A DNA stretch of 64,000 bases from Dokdonia pacifica. Its GTDB lineage: Bacteria > Bacteroidota > Bacteroidia > Flavobacteriales > Flavobacteriaceae. The notes beneath the pieces were generated by a model that saw only the letters and a list, made by a program, of their open reading frames with translations, ran no database searches and was not told the DNA's origin. The stretch is from the NCBI RefSeq assembly GCF_900188275.1, contig NZ_FZNY01000006.1, positions 62,001 to 126,000 of the forward strand, in the 5' to 3' direction. Position 1 is the stretch's first letter, and each line of letters starts with the position of its first letter. Below are positions 1 to 8,715 of the stretch, in pieces. The translations under genes and the position numbers were made by a program.

Positions 1-301
1 TTTGGACTCTGTAAATCTCAAATAGTTTAATAGTAACCCATTGTGCATTTGATTCTATTTCTACTATTTTTCCTACCCTAAAGGGTAAATAGTAGAAATT
101 TTCATTCCATCCTTTAGGATTTGAGGAAAAGAATGAAAATACAGTAACTAAACACAATCTATTCTTCCCAAATGTACAAGTGTTAATAGTCGTATAAAAA
201 AGTATGATGTTGCCTAAGACTGACTAGCAGCTTGTTTTACTAATTTATGTGTTGCTCCTATTTTTTATAACGTATCTTTGCACCCCGAATAAAAGATAGG
301 T
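1..301. other. Intergenic region upstream of rimO with two nested hairpins
   Basis: No gene is seen. A 13-bp perfect inverted repeat (57-69 with 87-99) encloses an inner ACCCTAAAGGGT (75-86). A second unit has ATCCTTTAGGAT (109-120) flanked by TTCC and GGAA. The same kind of mini-hairpin recurs at 11448-11510, so these look like dispersed repeats rather than terminators. The rimO promoter occupies the 3' end. Confidence 0.6.
252..280 (+). promoter_or_regulatory. Bacteroidetes-type promoter of rimO
   Basis: TTG at 252-254 and TATCTTTG at 273-280 are separated by 18 bases and match the Bacteroidetes -33 and -7 elements (TTTG and TAnnTTTG). The spacing to the ATG at 302 leaves a short leader. 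The -7 match is exact; the transcription start itself is inferred. Confidence 0.65.
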
Positions 302-1654
302 ATGAGAACGAAAACCCTCAAAAAGAATAAGATCAATGTAGTCACTCTTGGATGTTCTAAGAATGTATATGATAGTGAAGTATTGATGGGACAACTAAAG
401 GCAAACGGTAAAGATGTGGCTCATGAAGAAGAAGGAAATATCGTAGTGATTAATACCTGTGGTTTTATTGATAATGCCAAAGAAGAGTCTGTGAACACCA
501 TTCTTGAATATGTAAAACAAAAAGAAGAAGGTGAGGTAGATAAAGTATTTGTGACAGGTTGTTTATCTGAGCGTTATAAGCCAGATTTGCAGAATGAAAT
601 TCCAGATGTAGACCAATATTTTGGTACTACAGAATTACCAGGTTTACTAAAAGCATTAGGAGCAGATTATAAACACGAACTTATAGGAGAGCGTCTTACC
701 ACGACACCTAAAAACTATGCTTATCTTAAAATAGCCGAGGGCTGTGATCGCCCATGTTCGTTTTGTGCCATTCCTTTGATGCGTGGAAAACATAAATCCA
801 AACCTATCGAACATCTTGTTACAGAAGCTCAAAAACTGGCAGCCAACGGAGTTTCAGAATTAATTCTGATTGCACAAGATCTTACTTATTACGGATTAGA
901 CTTATATAAAAAACGAAATCTAGCAGAATTGCTAGAAGCACTCGTAAGAGTAGAAGGGATTGAATGGATTCGTTTGCATTATGCCTTTCCAACAGGATTC
1001 CCTATGGAGGTTTTGGAGGTGATGAATCGCGAGCCTAAAGTGTGTAACTATATTGATATTCCATTACAGCATATCTCAGATCCTATCTTAAAGTCGATGC
1101 GACGTGGTACCACCATGGTGAAGACCAATGCTTTGTTAGACCGCTTTCGCGAAAGCGTACCCAACATGACTATCCGTACTACTTTAATTGTAGGATACCC
1201 AGGTGAGACCGAAGAAGATTTTCAAACACTGAAACAATGGGTGAAAGATCAACGTTTTGAACGTTTAGGTTGTTTTACATACTCTCATGAAGAAAATACA
1301 CATGCTTTTAACTTAGAAGATGATGTACCTGAAGAAGTGAAAATGGACCGAGCCAATCAAATCATGGAAATTCAGTCGCAAATTTCTTGGGAATTAAATC
1401 AGCAAAAAATAGGACAAGAATTCAAAATTGTAGTCGATCGTAAAGAAGGAAATTACTTTGTTGGTCGTACAGAATTTGATAGCCCAGATGTAGATAATGA
1501 AGTGCTGATAGATGCCACAAAGTATTACTTGAAAACAGGAGGCTATACCACGGTAAAAATAATAGAAGCAGAAGATTTTGACCTATATGCAGAGCCTCTA
1601 GAAATATTGGAAAAACCAAAACCAATGCATGCCAAGTCTAAAGCTACTAATTAA
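302..1654 (+). CDS. rimO: Ribosomal protein S12 methylthiotransferase RimO
   Basis: This radical SAM enzyme adds a methylthio group to the conserved aspartate of ribosomal protein S12. The N-terminal MTTase domain has its cluster cysteines at C18 (LGCSKN), C53 (NTCGF) and C87 (TGCLSERY). The radical SAM motif CDRPCSFC (C148, C152, C155) follows, and a TRAM-like RNA-binding segment fills roughly the last 65 residues. The length of 450 aa is normal for the family. The ATG at 302 sits just behind a good -33/-7 promoter. Residues around 280 read RFRES because a full copy of the 16-bp palindrome (1142-1157) lies inside the gene. The downstream lipoprotein gene is 13 bp away and may be cotranscribed. 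The family assignment is secure. Confidence 0.96.
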   Translation: MRTKTLKKNKINVVTLGCSKNVYDSEVLMGQLKANGKDVAHEEEGNIVVINTCGFIDNAKEESVNTILEYVKQKEEGEVDKVFVTGCLSERYKPDLQNEIPDVDQYFGTTELPGLLKALGADYKHELIGERLTTTPKNYAYLKIAEGCDRPCSFCAIPLMRGKHKSKPIEHLVTEAQKLAANGVSELILIAQDLTYYGLDLYKKRNLAELLEALVRVEGIEWIRLHYAFPTGFPMEVLEVMNREPKVCNYIDIPLQHISDPILKSMRRGTTMVKTNALLDRFRESVPNMTIRTTLIVGYPGETEEDFQTLKQWVKDQRFERLGCFTYSHEENTHAFNLEDDVPEEVKMDRANQIMEIQSQISWELNQQKIGQEFKIVVDRKEGNYFVGRTEFDSPDVDNEVLIDATKYYLKTGGYTTVKIIEAEDFDLYAEPLEILEKPKPMHAKSKATN

Positions 1655-1667
1655 GTAATGTCTATAT

Positions 1668-2891
1668 ATGAGATACTTTATTCTATTACTCATCTGTGTG
1701 TCTTTTTCGTGTAAACAAAAAGAAGATACCCCTCAAGTAGAAGAAAAGGTACAAGAAGTTGTATCAGGTTCGTTATTTAAAACTATAGAAAACCCAAGTA
1801 CAGGAAAAGCACATTTGCCTAGATTAGTTGCTCAAAATGGCACTTTGCATATGAGTTGGGTAGAAGAGGAAGACTCACTTGCAATACTTAAATATGCTTC
1901 TTACAACGATGCAAAATGGACGACTCCTAAAACCATTACTTCTGGTTCGGATTGGTTTGTGAATTGGGCAGATTTCCCAGCATTGGCTGTCAATGGAGAA
2001 ACGATACTTACCAATATCCTTCAGAAATCTGCACAAGGTACATATGACTACGATGTGAAACTGAATTTGCTATCTGGAAATGAAATTATAAAATCTAATT
2101 TTCTTTTAAACACGGATGGCATTCCTGCCGAACATGGTTTTGTTTCTATGCAACCCTATGATGATGGTTTTTATGCCACATGGTTAGATGGACGTCATAC
2201 AAAAAATGAAAACGAAGAGCTTAATCAAATGAGTTTACGAGCGGCTATTGTAGGGCTAGATGGAACGATAAGAGAAGATGCCGAAATAGATGCCAGAGTT
2301 TGTGATTGTTGTAATACGGCTATTGGGATTACCTATAATGGACCAGTAGTTGTGTATCGTGATCGTTCTGAAGATACAGAAGAAATACGTGACACCTATA
2401 TCGTACGTTGGGAAGATGGTGCTTGGGGACTCCCTACAGCAGTGTATCATGACCAATGGAAATTAAATGGTTGTCCTGTAAATGGACCAGCTTTAGATAC
2501 GAAGGAAGAGAATGTGGTTATTACTTGGTTTACCGCTTCCAATGATACTCCTAGAGTTTTGGTCACTTTTTCAAAAGATAATGGTGTAACCTTTGGAGAC
2601 CCTGTACGAGTAGATGCAGGAATGGCCATTGGGCGAGTAGATACCTCGTTTCTTAATGATGGAAGTGCCTTGGTAAGTTGGTTAGAACCCAAAGAGAAAG
2701 CTGTTGTTTTGCAAATGGTGCGTGTGTATCAAGATGGACATAAAGACGCTCCCATGACTATCACAACAACATCTGCACAACGCGCCAGTGGTTTTCCTCA
2801 GATGGAAACTATTGATGATACCGTATATGTCGCCTGGACCGATCTTCAAGGGGATGCTTCACAAATAGAGATGGTATCTTTTAAACTATAA
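1668..2891 (+). CDS. BNR/Asp-box-type lipoprotein, function unknown
   Basis: A 407-aa exported lipoprotein: a hydrophobic N-terminus ends in the lipobox VSFSC with acylated C15. The body has repeated beta-propeller-like segments with W and D residues. One clear Asp-box, SKDNGVTF, is at residues 302-309, which suggests a sialidase-like (BNR) propeller fold. An unusual CDCC motif at residues 212-215 and a further Cys in GCPVNG (about 269) could bind metal or form disulfides. No catalytic arginine triad of true sialidases was recognised, so enzymatic activity should not be assumed. It starts 13 bp after rimO, on the same strand. The fold is inferred; the molecular role is unknown. Confidence 0.7.
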   Translation: MRYFILLLICVSFSCKQKEDTPQVEEKVQEVVSGSLFKTIENPSTGKAHLPRLVAQNGTLHMSWVEEEDSLAILKYASYNDAKWTTPKTITSGSDWFVNWADFPALAVNGETILTNILQKSAQGTYDYDVKLNLLSGNEIIKSNFLLNTDGIPAEHGFVSMQPYDDGFYATWLDGRHTKNENEELNQMSLRAAIVGLDGTIREDAEIDARVCDCCNTAIGITYNGPVVVYRDRSEDTEEIRDTYIVRWEDGAWGLPTAVYHDQWKLNGCPVNGPALDTKEENVVITWFTASNDTPRVLVTFSKDNGVTFGDPVRVDAGMAIGRVDTSFLNDGSALVSWLEPKEKAVVLQMVRVYQDGHKDAPMTITTTSAQRASGFPQMETIDDTVYVAWTDLQGDASQIEMVSFKL

Positions 2892-2904
2892 TTGCTGTTT
2901 TATA

Positions 2905-2920
2905 CGCTTTCGCGAAAGCG
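2905..2920. repeat. 16-bp palindrome CGCTTTCGCGAAAGCG, intergenic copy
   Basis: A perfect copy between the BNR lipoprotein and the convergent AraC gene, preceded by TATA. A half-copy, AAAGCGTATAAAG, lies about 40 bp downstream (about 2959-2971). There is no T-run, so it is not a classical terminator. It is one of at least 17 copies in the window. Confidence 0.9.
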
Positions 2921-2996
2921 AACTTGTGAGATTCACAACCAAAGGGAGAGTGTAGCGTTAAAGCGTATAAAGAATTTTTCAGCTTTAAAAAAGATA

Positions 2997-3878
2997 TTAA
3001 TTCAATTCTGCTTTTCCAAAACCAACAGTGTCTCGATACATTTGCGGAGAAATAGCAGTATTGTTTTTAAAGAACCTGCTAAAATAAAACTCGTCTGCAT
3101 ACCCTAATTCCCATGCAATCTCTTTGATTGTTTTTCGAGTCATATATAATTCCCGTTTTGCTTGAATAATGATTCTTTCTTTAATAAGATGCGTAAGCGT
3201 CTTGTTATAATGGGTTTTTACCAGTTTGCCTAACGCATTGGGTGATATGTTTAATAAATCGGCATACTGACTGGCGGTGTGTTTTTCTTTATAATGAATT
3301 TCTATGGCATCTTTAAGACGTTGAAGCTTGTATGGTGTTTTTGTGTCAGCAAATCGTATGTGTTGAGAAGAAGATTTCTCTTTTGCTCTAGAAGCCTGAA
3401 CTAATAGAATTTTTAAATGAGGAACAAGTAATTCATAGTTCTCAAATTCATTTGCAGTAACTTCTGTTTTTAATTGTGAAACATACATTTCAAATTTTTC
3501 TTGATAAAAAGAAGTAAGTGTGAAAAAGGGAGCTTCATATATATTATTAAAAAGAATAGTATTACAATTGGTTTCAGTAGGATTTCTATGAATGCAATAA
3601 AAATCTGAATGAAATTGTATCGCGATTCCTTTAAAACGATCATTAGCCGAAAAAAAGAAAGGTTGAAAAGGAGCAAAAGAAAGCAATGTGTTCTCTTGAA
3701 TGGTGTATTGTGAGAAATCTACTTTAAGTAATGCTTCTCCTTTTTGTAACCAGATAATAGTATAAAAGTTGTTTTGTTGTAATGTATCAAAATGACTGTT
3801 ATCCTGAAATGAAAATAATTTAAAAGCAAGATTGCCATTTTGTTGATTTACTAACGTAAAAACATCTTTTTGTGCCAT
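2997..3878 (-). CDS. AraC-family transcriptional regulator
   Basis: 293 aa. The N-terminal half resembles the cupin-like sensing domain of AraC proteins. The C-terminal hundred residues form a double helix-turn-helix: the first around SQYADLLNISPNALGKLVK, the second around TIKEIAWELGYADEFYFSR, followed by the typical FFKNNTAISPQMYR segment. It acts as a cytoplasmic DNA-binding regulator; the inducer is unknown. It lies 27 bp downstream of a membrane-protein gene on the same strand, so the two are likely an operon. Domain identification is firm, targets are not known. Confidence 0.92.
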   Translation of the reverse strand: MAQKDVFTLVNQQNGNLAFKLFSFQDNSHFDTLQQNNFYTIIWLQKGEALLKVDFSQYTIQENTLLSFAPFQPFFFSANDRFKGIAIQFHSDFYCIHRNPTETNCNTILFNNIYEAPFFTLTSFYQEKFEMYVSQLKTEVTANEFENYELLVPHLKILLVQASRAKEKSSSQHIRFADTKTPYKLQRLKDAIEIHYKEKHTASQYADLLNISPNALGKLVKTHYNKTLTHLIKERIIIQAKRELYMTRKTIKEIAWELGYADEFYFSRFFKNNTAISPQMYRDTVGFGKAELN

Positions 3879-3905
3879 GGTACAAATATAAAACAGTTAC
3901 TACAT

Positions 3906-4568
3906 CTAGTTCTTTTTTAAAAGTTTTAGAATGGATGCTGTATGAATCCAAAGGAATAAGACTCCTCCAAAGAAAACAACATATTGCATATTATGATGAG
4001 GCCCTATGTCTTCCCATACAAAGAAGCAGATACTCGTAACTATAATTAAAATATCAAGTACACCAATAATATTGGCAATCCATAATGCGGTGGTTTTTAA
4101 AGACGAATTTTTTACATAGAGTATGGCTGCTATTAATGCTGAAAAGGCAGAGATGGCATGCATAAAACCATCTAAAATTCCAAAATAAAGCGGAATAATA
4201 CCTAAAGCTGCTTCTGTAAAGAACCCTGCTGAAACAAAAATACGCACCCCTTGAATCATTTGTAAATGTTCTTGAGAAAGATTAAAGAAAGGAGTTCTTA
4301 GTGTGAAATAAAATGTGCCTACTCCAAGAGTAGCAACTCCTAAAATAATTCCAAAAAAAGAGAGGCCAGAAATGGTTTCAGAAAAGAGAATATGACTTCC
4401 AATAAGCCAATGCTCTAGCATAATGTATACTAAACTTATAACTCCTGTGATACGTATTGTCTTTTTAGATGCTTTCCCAATATGTAGAAGTAATAATAGG
4501 CAACCTGCAAGTAGGATGTTGAGAATGATGACATAGTAGGTCGTTGCAGCATAAGTTGTGATATCCAT
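3906..4568 (-). CDS. Multi-pass membrane protein, unknown function
   Basis: A 220-aa protein that is almost entirely hydrophobic, with about six or seven predicted transmembrane helices (for example residues 10-28, 38-56, 65-86 and the C-terminal stretch around 180-210). No conserved enzymatic motif was recognised. It is immediately upstream of the AraC regulator gene (27-bp gap) and probably cotranscribed with it. A role in sensing or transport is conjecture. The ATG at 4568 gives a sensible membrane N-terminus. Confidence 0.75.
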   Translation of the reverse strand: MDITTYAATTYYVIILNILLAGCLLLLLHIGKASKKTIRITGVISLVYIMLEHWLIGSHILFSETISGLSFFGIILGVATLGVGTFYFTLRTPFFNLSQEHLQMIQGVRIFVSAGFFTEAALGIIPLYFGILDGFMHAISAFSALIAAILYVKNSSLKTTALWIANIIGVLDILIIVTSICFFVWEDIGPHHNMQYVVFFGGVLFLWIHTASILKLLKKN

Positions 4569-4665
4569 GTTTTAAAGCTTTTATGTAATGTTATTAGTGG
4601 CGTTACAAAGATGTATGAGCTTTAAAAATTATAGAATGGATAATTTATGCTTTGACATGGATGAT

Positions 4666-5142
4666 TTAAAAAATGTTTTTCAAGTTATTTAATACTGTTA
4701 TAAAGTTTTTATCTCTTAGTTCATATTTCTCTTTTCCGTAACTTTTATATAAAAGTGTTATTTCTGCATGATCACTTTTGATGATTATTTTATCTTTTTC
4801 AATAATTTGGATGTCGGTTATAACATAGTTGGGAATATTATTCTCTTTAATGGACTGTAAAACATTACTATTATGAAATAAGAATTTAGTACTACGACCT
4901 CTATAATAATCATAGCCAGAAATTAAGATGTCTTTTTCGTTATGAAATACCTTCAAATCAATATCATTTAAAATGTGAAGGGAAGAAAACGTAACTTTTC
5001 CTATAATTTTAAACTGATATTTATATCTGGTTTCTAAAGTTTTTAAAAAAGTATCAGTAATCTTATTCTTTTTGTGAGTATAAAAAACATTAGATATAAT
5101 AATTAAGACAAAAACGATAATAAGAGGAGAAACATATATCAT
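4666..5142 (-). CDS. Hypothetical protein with one N-terminal membrane helix
   Basis: 158 aa. Residues 4-20 form a hydrophobic anchor; the rest is polar and predicted extracytoplasmic or cytoplasmic depending on topology. No family was recognised. The gene starts 14 bp after the end of the DUF2007-like gene on the same strand and may be its operon partner. The coding character is supported by uninterrupted length and a normal start; function is unknown. Confidence 0.65.
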   Translation of the reverse strand: MIYVSPLIIVFVLIIISNVFYTHKKNKITDTFLKTLETRYKYQFKIIGKVTFSSLHILNDIDLKVFHNEKDILISGYDYYRGRSTKFLFHNSNVLQSIKENNIPNYVITDIQIIEKDKIIIKSDHAEITLLYKSYGKEKYELRDKNFITVLNNLKNIF

Positions 5143-5156
5143 GAATTTTCATTTAA

Positions 5157-5840
5157 TTAAAACTCAAGAAAAACTCGAATGAGTAGCGCAAGTGGAATTA
5201 AAATAAGGCCTATGTAAAATATATATTTCCCGTGTTTTCTATCTTTTTGAGCATATGAATATACTTTTTGACCATTAGGTAATACTTTTTTAGAAGTCCA
5301 TAAGAAATACCCTATAATGAGCCCTAAAAAGCCTCCTAGAAATGAAAATACATACCCAGCGATAATCCATGGTTTTTGATTGCCCTCTGGTGCTGCAAGA
5401 TCTTTTAAACGTTCATTTTTTAAGGAGTTTAGTAAACTTTCGTCAACAGGTTTTCCTCGTTCCAAAAGTATATTTTGAGCAAGCGTATAGTCAAAAGCAC
5501 TCCACTCATCAGATTTCAATAAGATTTCATAAAGTTCTTCATTTGTAAAATCAAATAGATAATAATCACGATCTATTTCATTAATGATATTTTTTGCATT
5601 TTTTTCTAAAAGCTTTGTGGCGGTCTCAAAATCTTCTTGTGGAATGCGTACTTCAACCTCATGTTGTAATGTATTTCCAGAAAATGTGACATCTACAGAT
5701 GGTACATTATCACCAAGAAGACAAGGAATATTATGATTTTCTAATAGTTCTTTTAGTTCAGTAGCTAATTCTAAATTGGGGAATTTTCTGAATATTGCGT
5801 ATTGTTCTTCCATAGCTGTTGTGAGCAAATTTCTCAACAT
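5157..5840 (-). CDS. DUF2007-like putative signal-transducing membrane protein
   Basis: 227 aa. About residues 11-80 resemble the DUF2007 domain (a short alpha/beta fold, QYAIFRKFPNLELATELKE..., ending in VEVRIPQEDFETATKLL). The C-terminal third carries two hydrophobic helices (about 155-178 and 205-225). An in-frame ATG nine codons downstream (5813) is an equally plausible start, since MEEQYAIF begins the recognisable domain. Function is unknown. A strong hairpin at 5888-5931 separates it from the upstream peptidase gene, so it is likely its own transcription unit with the 158-aa gene. Confidence 0.72.
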   Translation of the reverse strand: MLRNLLTTAMEEQYAIFRKFPNLELATELKELLENHNIPCLLGDNVPSVDVTFSGNTLQHEVEVRIPQEDFETATKLLEKNAKNIINEIDRDYYLFDFTNEELYEILLKSDEWSAFDYTLAQNILLERGKPVDESLLNSLKNERLKDLAAPEGNQKPWIIAGYVFSFLGGFLGLIIGYFLWTSKKVLPNGQKVYSYAQKDRKHGKYIFYIGLILIPLALLIRVFLEF

Positions 5841-5887
5841 ATTATATCGTGTAAGATATATCTTTTATGTGAGGTATATAACTGAAA

Positions 5888-5931
5888 ATTCGCCAGAATT
5901 TGTATTTTAAAATTTACAAATTCTGGCGAAT
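5888..5931 (-). terminator. Hairpin terminator after the M14 peptidase gene
   Basis: A 17-bp perfect inverted repeat (5888-5904 with 5915-5931), AT-rich at the loop. On the minus strand it is followed by TTTTC. It lies about 35 bp beyond the stop codon of the 827-aa peptidase gene. Confidence 0.75.
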
Positions 5932-5966
5932 AGTCAACGTTACGTTAGGTAAAGAACGTGTTATTT

Positions 5967-8450
5967 TTAGATTCTAAATTTATTATTGTTAGTAAAGAAA
6001 ACAGCATTGGCAAAAAATAACTTTCCATTTTGCCAGAATGCACGGAATAAAGGATCATCAGCCATATAGATAATACTACCGCGCCCCATACGCTCTTCTC
6101 CAAAAACTAGGGATTTTGGCAACCTGTCTTTCGCTGCATCTCCAGCAAAACCAGAAACATTGGTAGGATTTTCTCCAATGTATGCTACATTAAAACCATT
6201 ATCAAGATATTTATAAGCACTACTTCCTAGTTTTAAGCTGTAATAGGTGTCTCCGTATCCAAAAGCCATCGGATGTGTAGGATCTACAGTAGTTTTAAAA
6301 ATACTTCCAGTAATAAAATTAGTAACACTTGCTTCCTCACGATCTGCATAAGGAGTTAAGTTTTCTTTTTTGTCTTCTTTCTTCTTATCGTCTCCAGAAG
6401 ATGTATTTCGCTTTAAGCTAAAACCGCTTTGTCCAGCAAAAGAATTTAATGCATTTCCGGTTGCAATTACTTTTCCGCCTCCACGCACAAAGTCTTTTAT
6501 ACTACTCATAGTGCCTTCATTAAGAACACCTCCATAATATCCATTAGGGATGATGATAATATCAAACTGGTCTAGATTCACACGTCCAATACGATCTGCT
6601 TCTATAGAAGTAACTGGGTATTCTAGATTTTGTTCAAAATAATACCAAGTAGCTCCATAGCTTAGCGATGAAGTACCTTCCCCTTTTAATAAAGCTATTT
6701 TTGGCGGGTTGATTAATTTTATTTCTGGAGAGCCAAAATCAGGACCTTCTTTAGAAAAACTAGAAGTAGCAGGAATTAATTTTCTGTCATGCGAAGCCGC
6801 TACTTTATACACATCACTTACAAAATTTGGATTGTTTTTATTATCGCTTTTAGTAATGATAAGCGATCCGCGATCAAATTTCTGACCACTATTAGTCATA
6901 GGTTTTTCTGTAAAACGTACTTTGATACCAGCTTTTAATAAACCTGCAAGGAATTTCGCATCATCCATACTGTCCCATTTTGCGATATAACCAGGAGCAT
7001 CTATACGTTGTTGATTGACTACCTTCGAAAAAGGATTGCTACTATTTGAACTTACTTTTGAAGTACTAGCAATAGCATCTAGGCCATACGCATGTGGTAA
7101 ACTCCATGCAGTAATATCATAGGTAAGAGGTGTAGATAGTTTTGCATCTGGTTCAAATAATACCTTCACCATTTTTCCTTTAGGCTGATCAGTCTGAACA
7201 ATCATAGCAAGATCATAATTCATGCTACCTTGTCCATTATTCGTATAGCTAAAACCACTTGCTTTTCCGTTAATAGCAAACTCATACGTAATTTCGTGGA
7301 GATCTAATAAACTCGCTAATGCCATAAGATTGTCTTGTGAGCCTTTTAATACATAACTCTTATACTTTAAATTACGATTGTCAAAAAACTTAGCAAACTC
7401 GCTATTTATTTTTGAAGCTGTTTTTGAAGAGATTTCTACCGTAGAAAGCCCCGTAGTTTTATGATGAGCCACACGATCAAAAAGTGTAAGTTCATAGCCT
7501 TCATCAGTATTAATCCCTAATCCTGCGCGACCATGACCAGCTTGTTCGTAGGTCATTCCAATAGCCCCCATATAAGTTGGGTAAGTATCTCCATAACTAG
7601 GGTATAGTAAATCAAAACGTTCACGTGTAAAAAATAACCATCCCTCTTGATCAAAGTAGCGTGCGTGATTTTGTCCTATTTGTGTTTGGAAATCACGTTG
7701 CCAGTCTGATATAATCTCATGAAAAGGCTCGGCGGCTGGCGCAAAATAATAAGGCTCATTAATCCCTTGCTCATGAAAATCTACGTGTACATGAGGTAAC
7801 CATTTGTTGTATATTTTTAAACGTGCTTTAGACTCTACTTGTGTTGCCCATGCCCAATCACGGTTCAAATCAAATAAATAATGATTTGGTCGACCTCCTG
7901 GCCAAGGCTCATTATGTTCTGAAGCTACTTGAGAAGGGTCATAAGGTGTTGAAGCAACTTGGTTGAACCAATTTGCATAACGATCACGCCCGTCTGGATT
8001 AATACACGGATCAATAATAACAACCGTATTGTCTAACCAAGCTTTTTTTGTAGTGATAAGTTCATATAATGTCACCATAGATGCTTCTGTACTAGAAGCT
8101 TCATTTCCGTGTACGTTATAGGATAACCAAACAATAGCTTTATCTGCAGTTGACGAGGAAGAACCAATACCAGCTTGCGCAAGATTTGCCGTTCGTATAT
8201 TTTCAAGATTCCCATGATTTGCTTTTGAGGTAACCACTGCATACGTAAGTGGGCGACGCTCATTGGTACGTCCATATTCCTGATACGTTACAAGGTCACT
8301 ATTTTGAGCAACATGCTCAAAATAACGAACCACATCTGAATGTCGAGAAAATTGAGAGCCAATCTCATATCCTAAAAATTCTGAAGGAGATTGAACCTGT
8401 GCTTGAAGTATTCCTGTAAGTAAGAATAGGAATAAAGTGAAATGACGCAT
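5967..8450 (-). CDS. Secreted M14-family zinc carboxypeptidase-like protein
   Basis: 827 aa with a signal peptide (about residues 1-18, ending in LQAQ). The N-terminal half is an M14 metallopeptidase: zinc ligands H114 and E117 in NVHGNEASS, the third histidine in VDFHEQG (H226), and a general-base glutamate in TYEQAG (E302). The C-terminal half (from about residue 570) resembles a glutamine-amidotransferase-like flavodoxin-type fold (KIALLKGEGTSSLSYGATWY, then a GGGKVIATG stretch), as seen in other large Bacteroidetes M14 proteins. It probably degrades peptides in the periplasm or outside the cell. All M14 catalytic residues are present. It is divergent from bshC, with 265 bp between. Confidence 0.88.
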   Translation of the reverse strand: MRHFTLFLFLLTGILQAQVQSPSEFLGYEIGSQFSRHSDVVRYFEHVAQNSDLVTYQEYGRTNERRPLTYAVVTSKANHGNLENIRTANLAQAGIGSSSSTADKAIVWLSYNVHGNEASSTEASMVTLYELITTKKAWLDNTVVIIDPCINPDGRDRYANWFNQVASTPYDPSQVASEHNEPWPGGRPNHYLFDLNRDWAWATQVESKARLKIYNKWLPHVHVDFHEQGINEPYYFAPAAEPFHEIISDWQRDFQTQIGQNHARYFDQEGWLFFTRERFDLLYPSYGDTYPTYMGAIGMTYEQAGHGRAGLGINTDEGYELTLFDRVAHHKTTGLSTVEISSKTASKINSEFAKFFDNRNLKYKSYVLKGSQDNLMALASLLDLHEITYEFAINGKASGFSYTNNGQGSMNYDLAMIVQTDQPKGKMVKVLFEPDAKLSTPLTYDITAWSLPHAYGLDAIASTSKVSSNSSNPFSKVVNQQRIDAPGYIAKWDSMDDAKFLAGLLKAGIKVRFTEKPMTNSGQKFDRGSLIITKSDNKNNPNFVSDVYKVAASHDRKLIPATSSFSKEGPDFGSPEIKLINPPKIALLKGEGTSSLSYGATWYYFEQNLEYPVTSIEADRIGRVNLDQFDIIIIPNGYYGGVLNEGTMSSIKDFVRGGGKVIATGNALNSFAGQSGFSLKRNTSSGDDKKKEDKKENLTPYADREEASVTNFITGSIFKTTVDPTHPMAFGYGDTYYSLKLGSSAYKYLDNGFNVAYIGENPTNVSGFAGDAAKDRLPKSLVFGEERMGRGSIIYMADDPLFRAFWQNGKLFFANAVFFTNNNKFRI

Positions 8451-8686
8451 AAAAACTTCTTTAAGATAAAAGTTTAAATATACCTATTATAGGAAAATAA
8501 ATACGTGTTTTTAGACAAATTTAGGTTTTGTAAGTCCTTAAAACTATGTAGGAGATACAAATGCTAACTATGAGAAAAACCAGTTTTAACGATGTATTAT
8601 ATCATGCTATGATTTTCATAGAATGAAATGTAATTTTCATCGATACATTCAGACAGACCATATTATGTAATCATCATCAAAAGACC

Positions 8687-8694
8687 TATTTTTG
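8687..8694 (+). promoter_or_regulatory. -7 element of bshC
   Basis: TATTTTTG matches the Bacteroidetes -7 consensus TAnnTTTG and lies 21 bases before the ATG at 8716. A longer reading from a TTG at 8692 would put the promoter inside the gene, which supports the ATG as the start. No clear -33 TTTG was found. Confidence 0.5.
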
Positions 8695-8715
8695 AAAGGA
8701 AATTGTTATACCAAG

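Noticed and set aside
2892-3107. Plus-strand open frame after the BNR lipoprotein.
   Set aside because: It starts at a non-ATG codon, runs across a palindrome and overlaps the AraC gene on the other strand; codon content is not gene-like.
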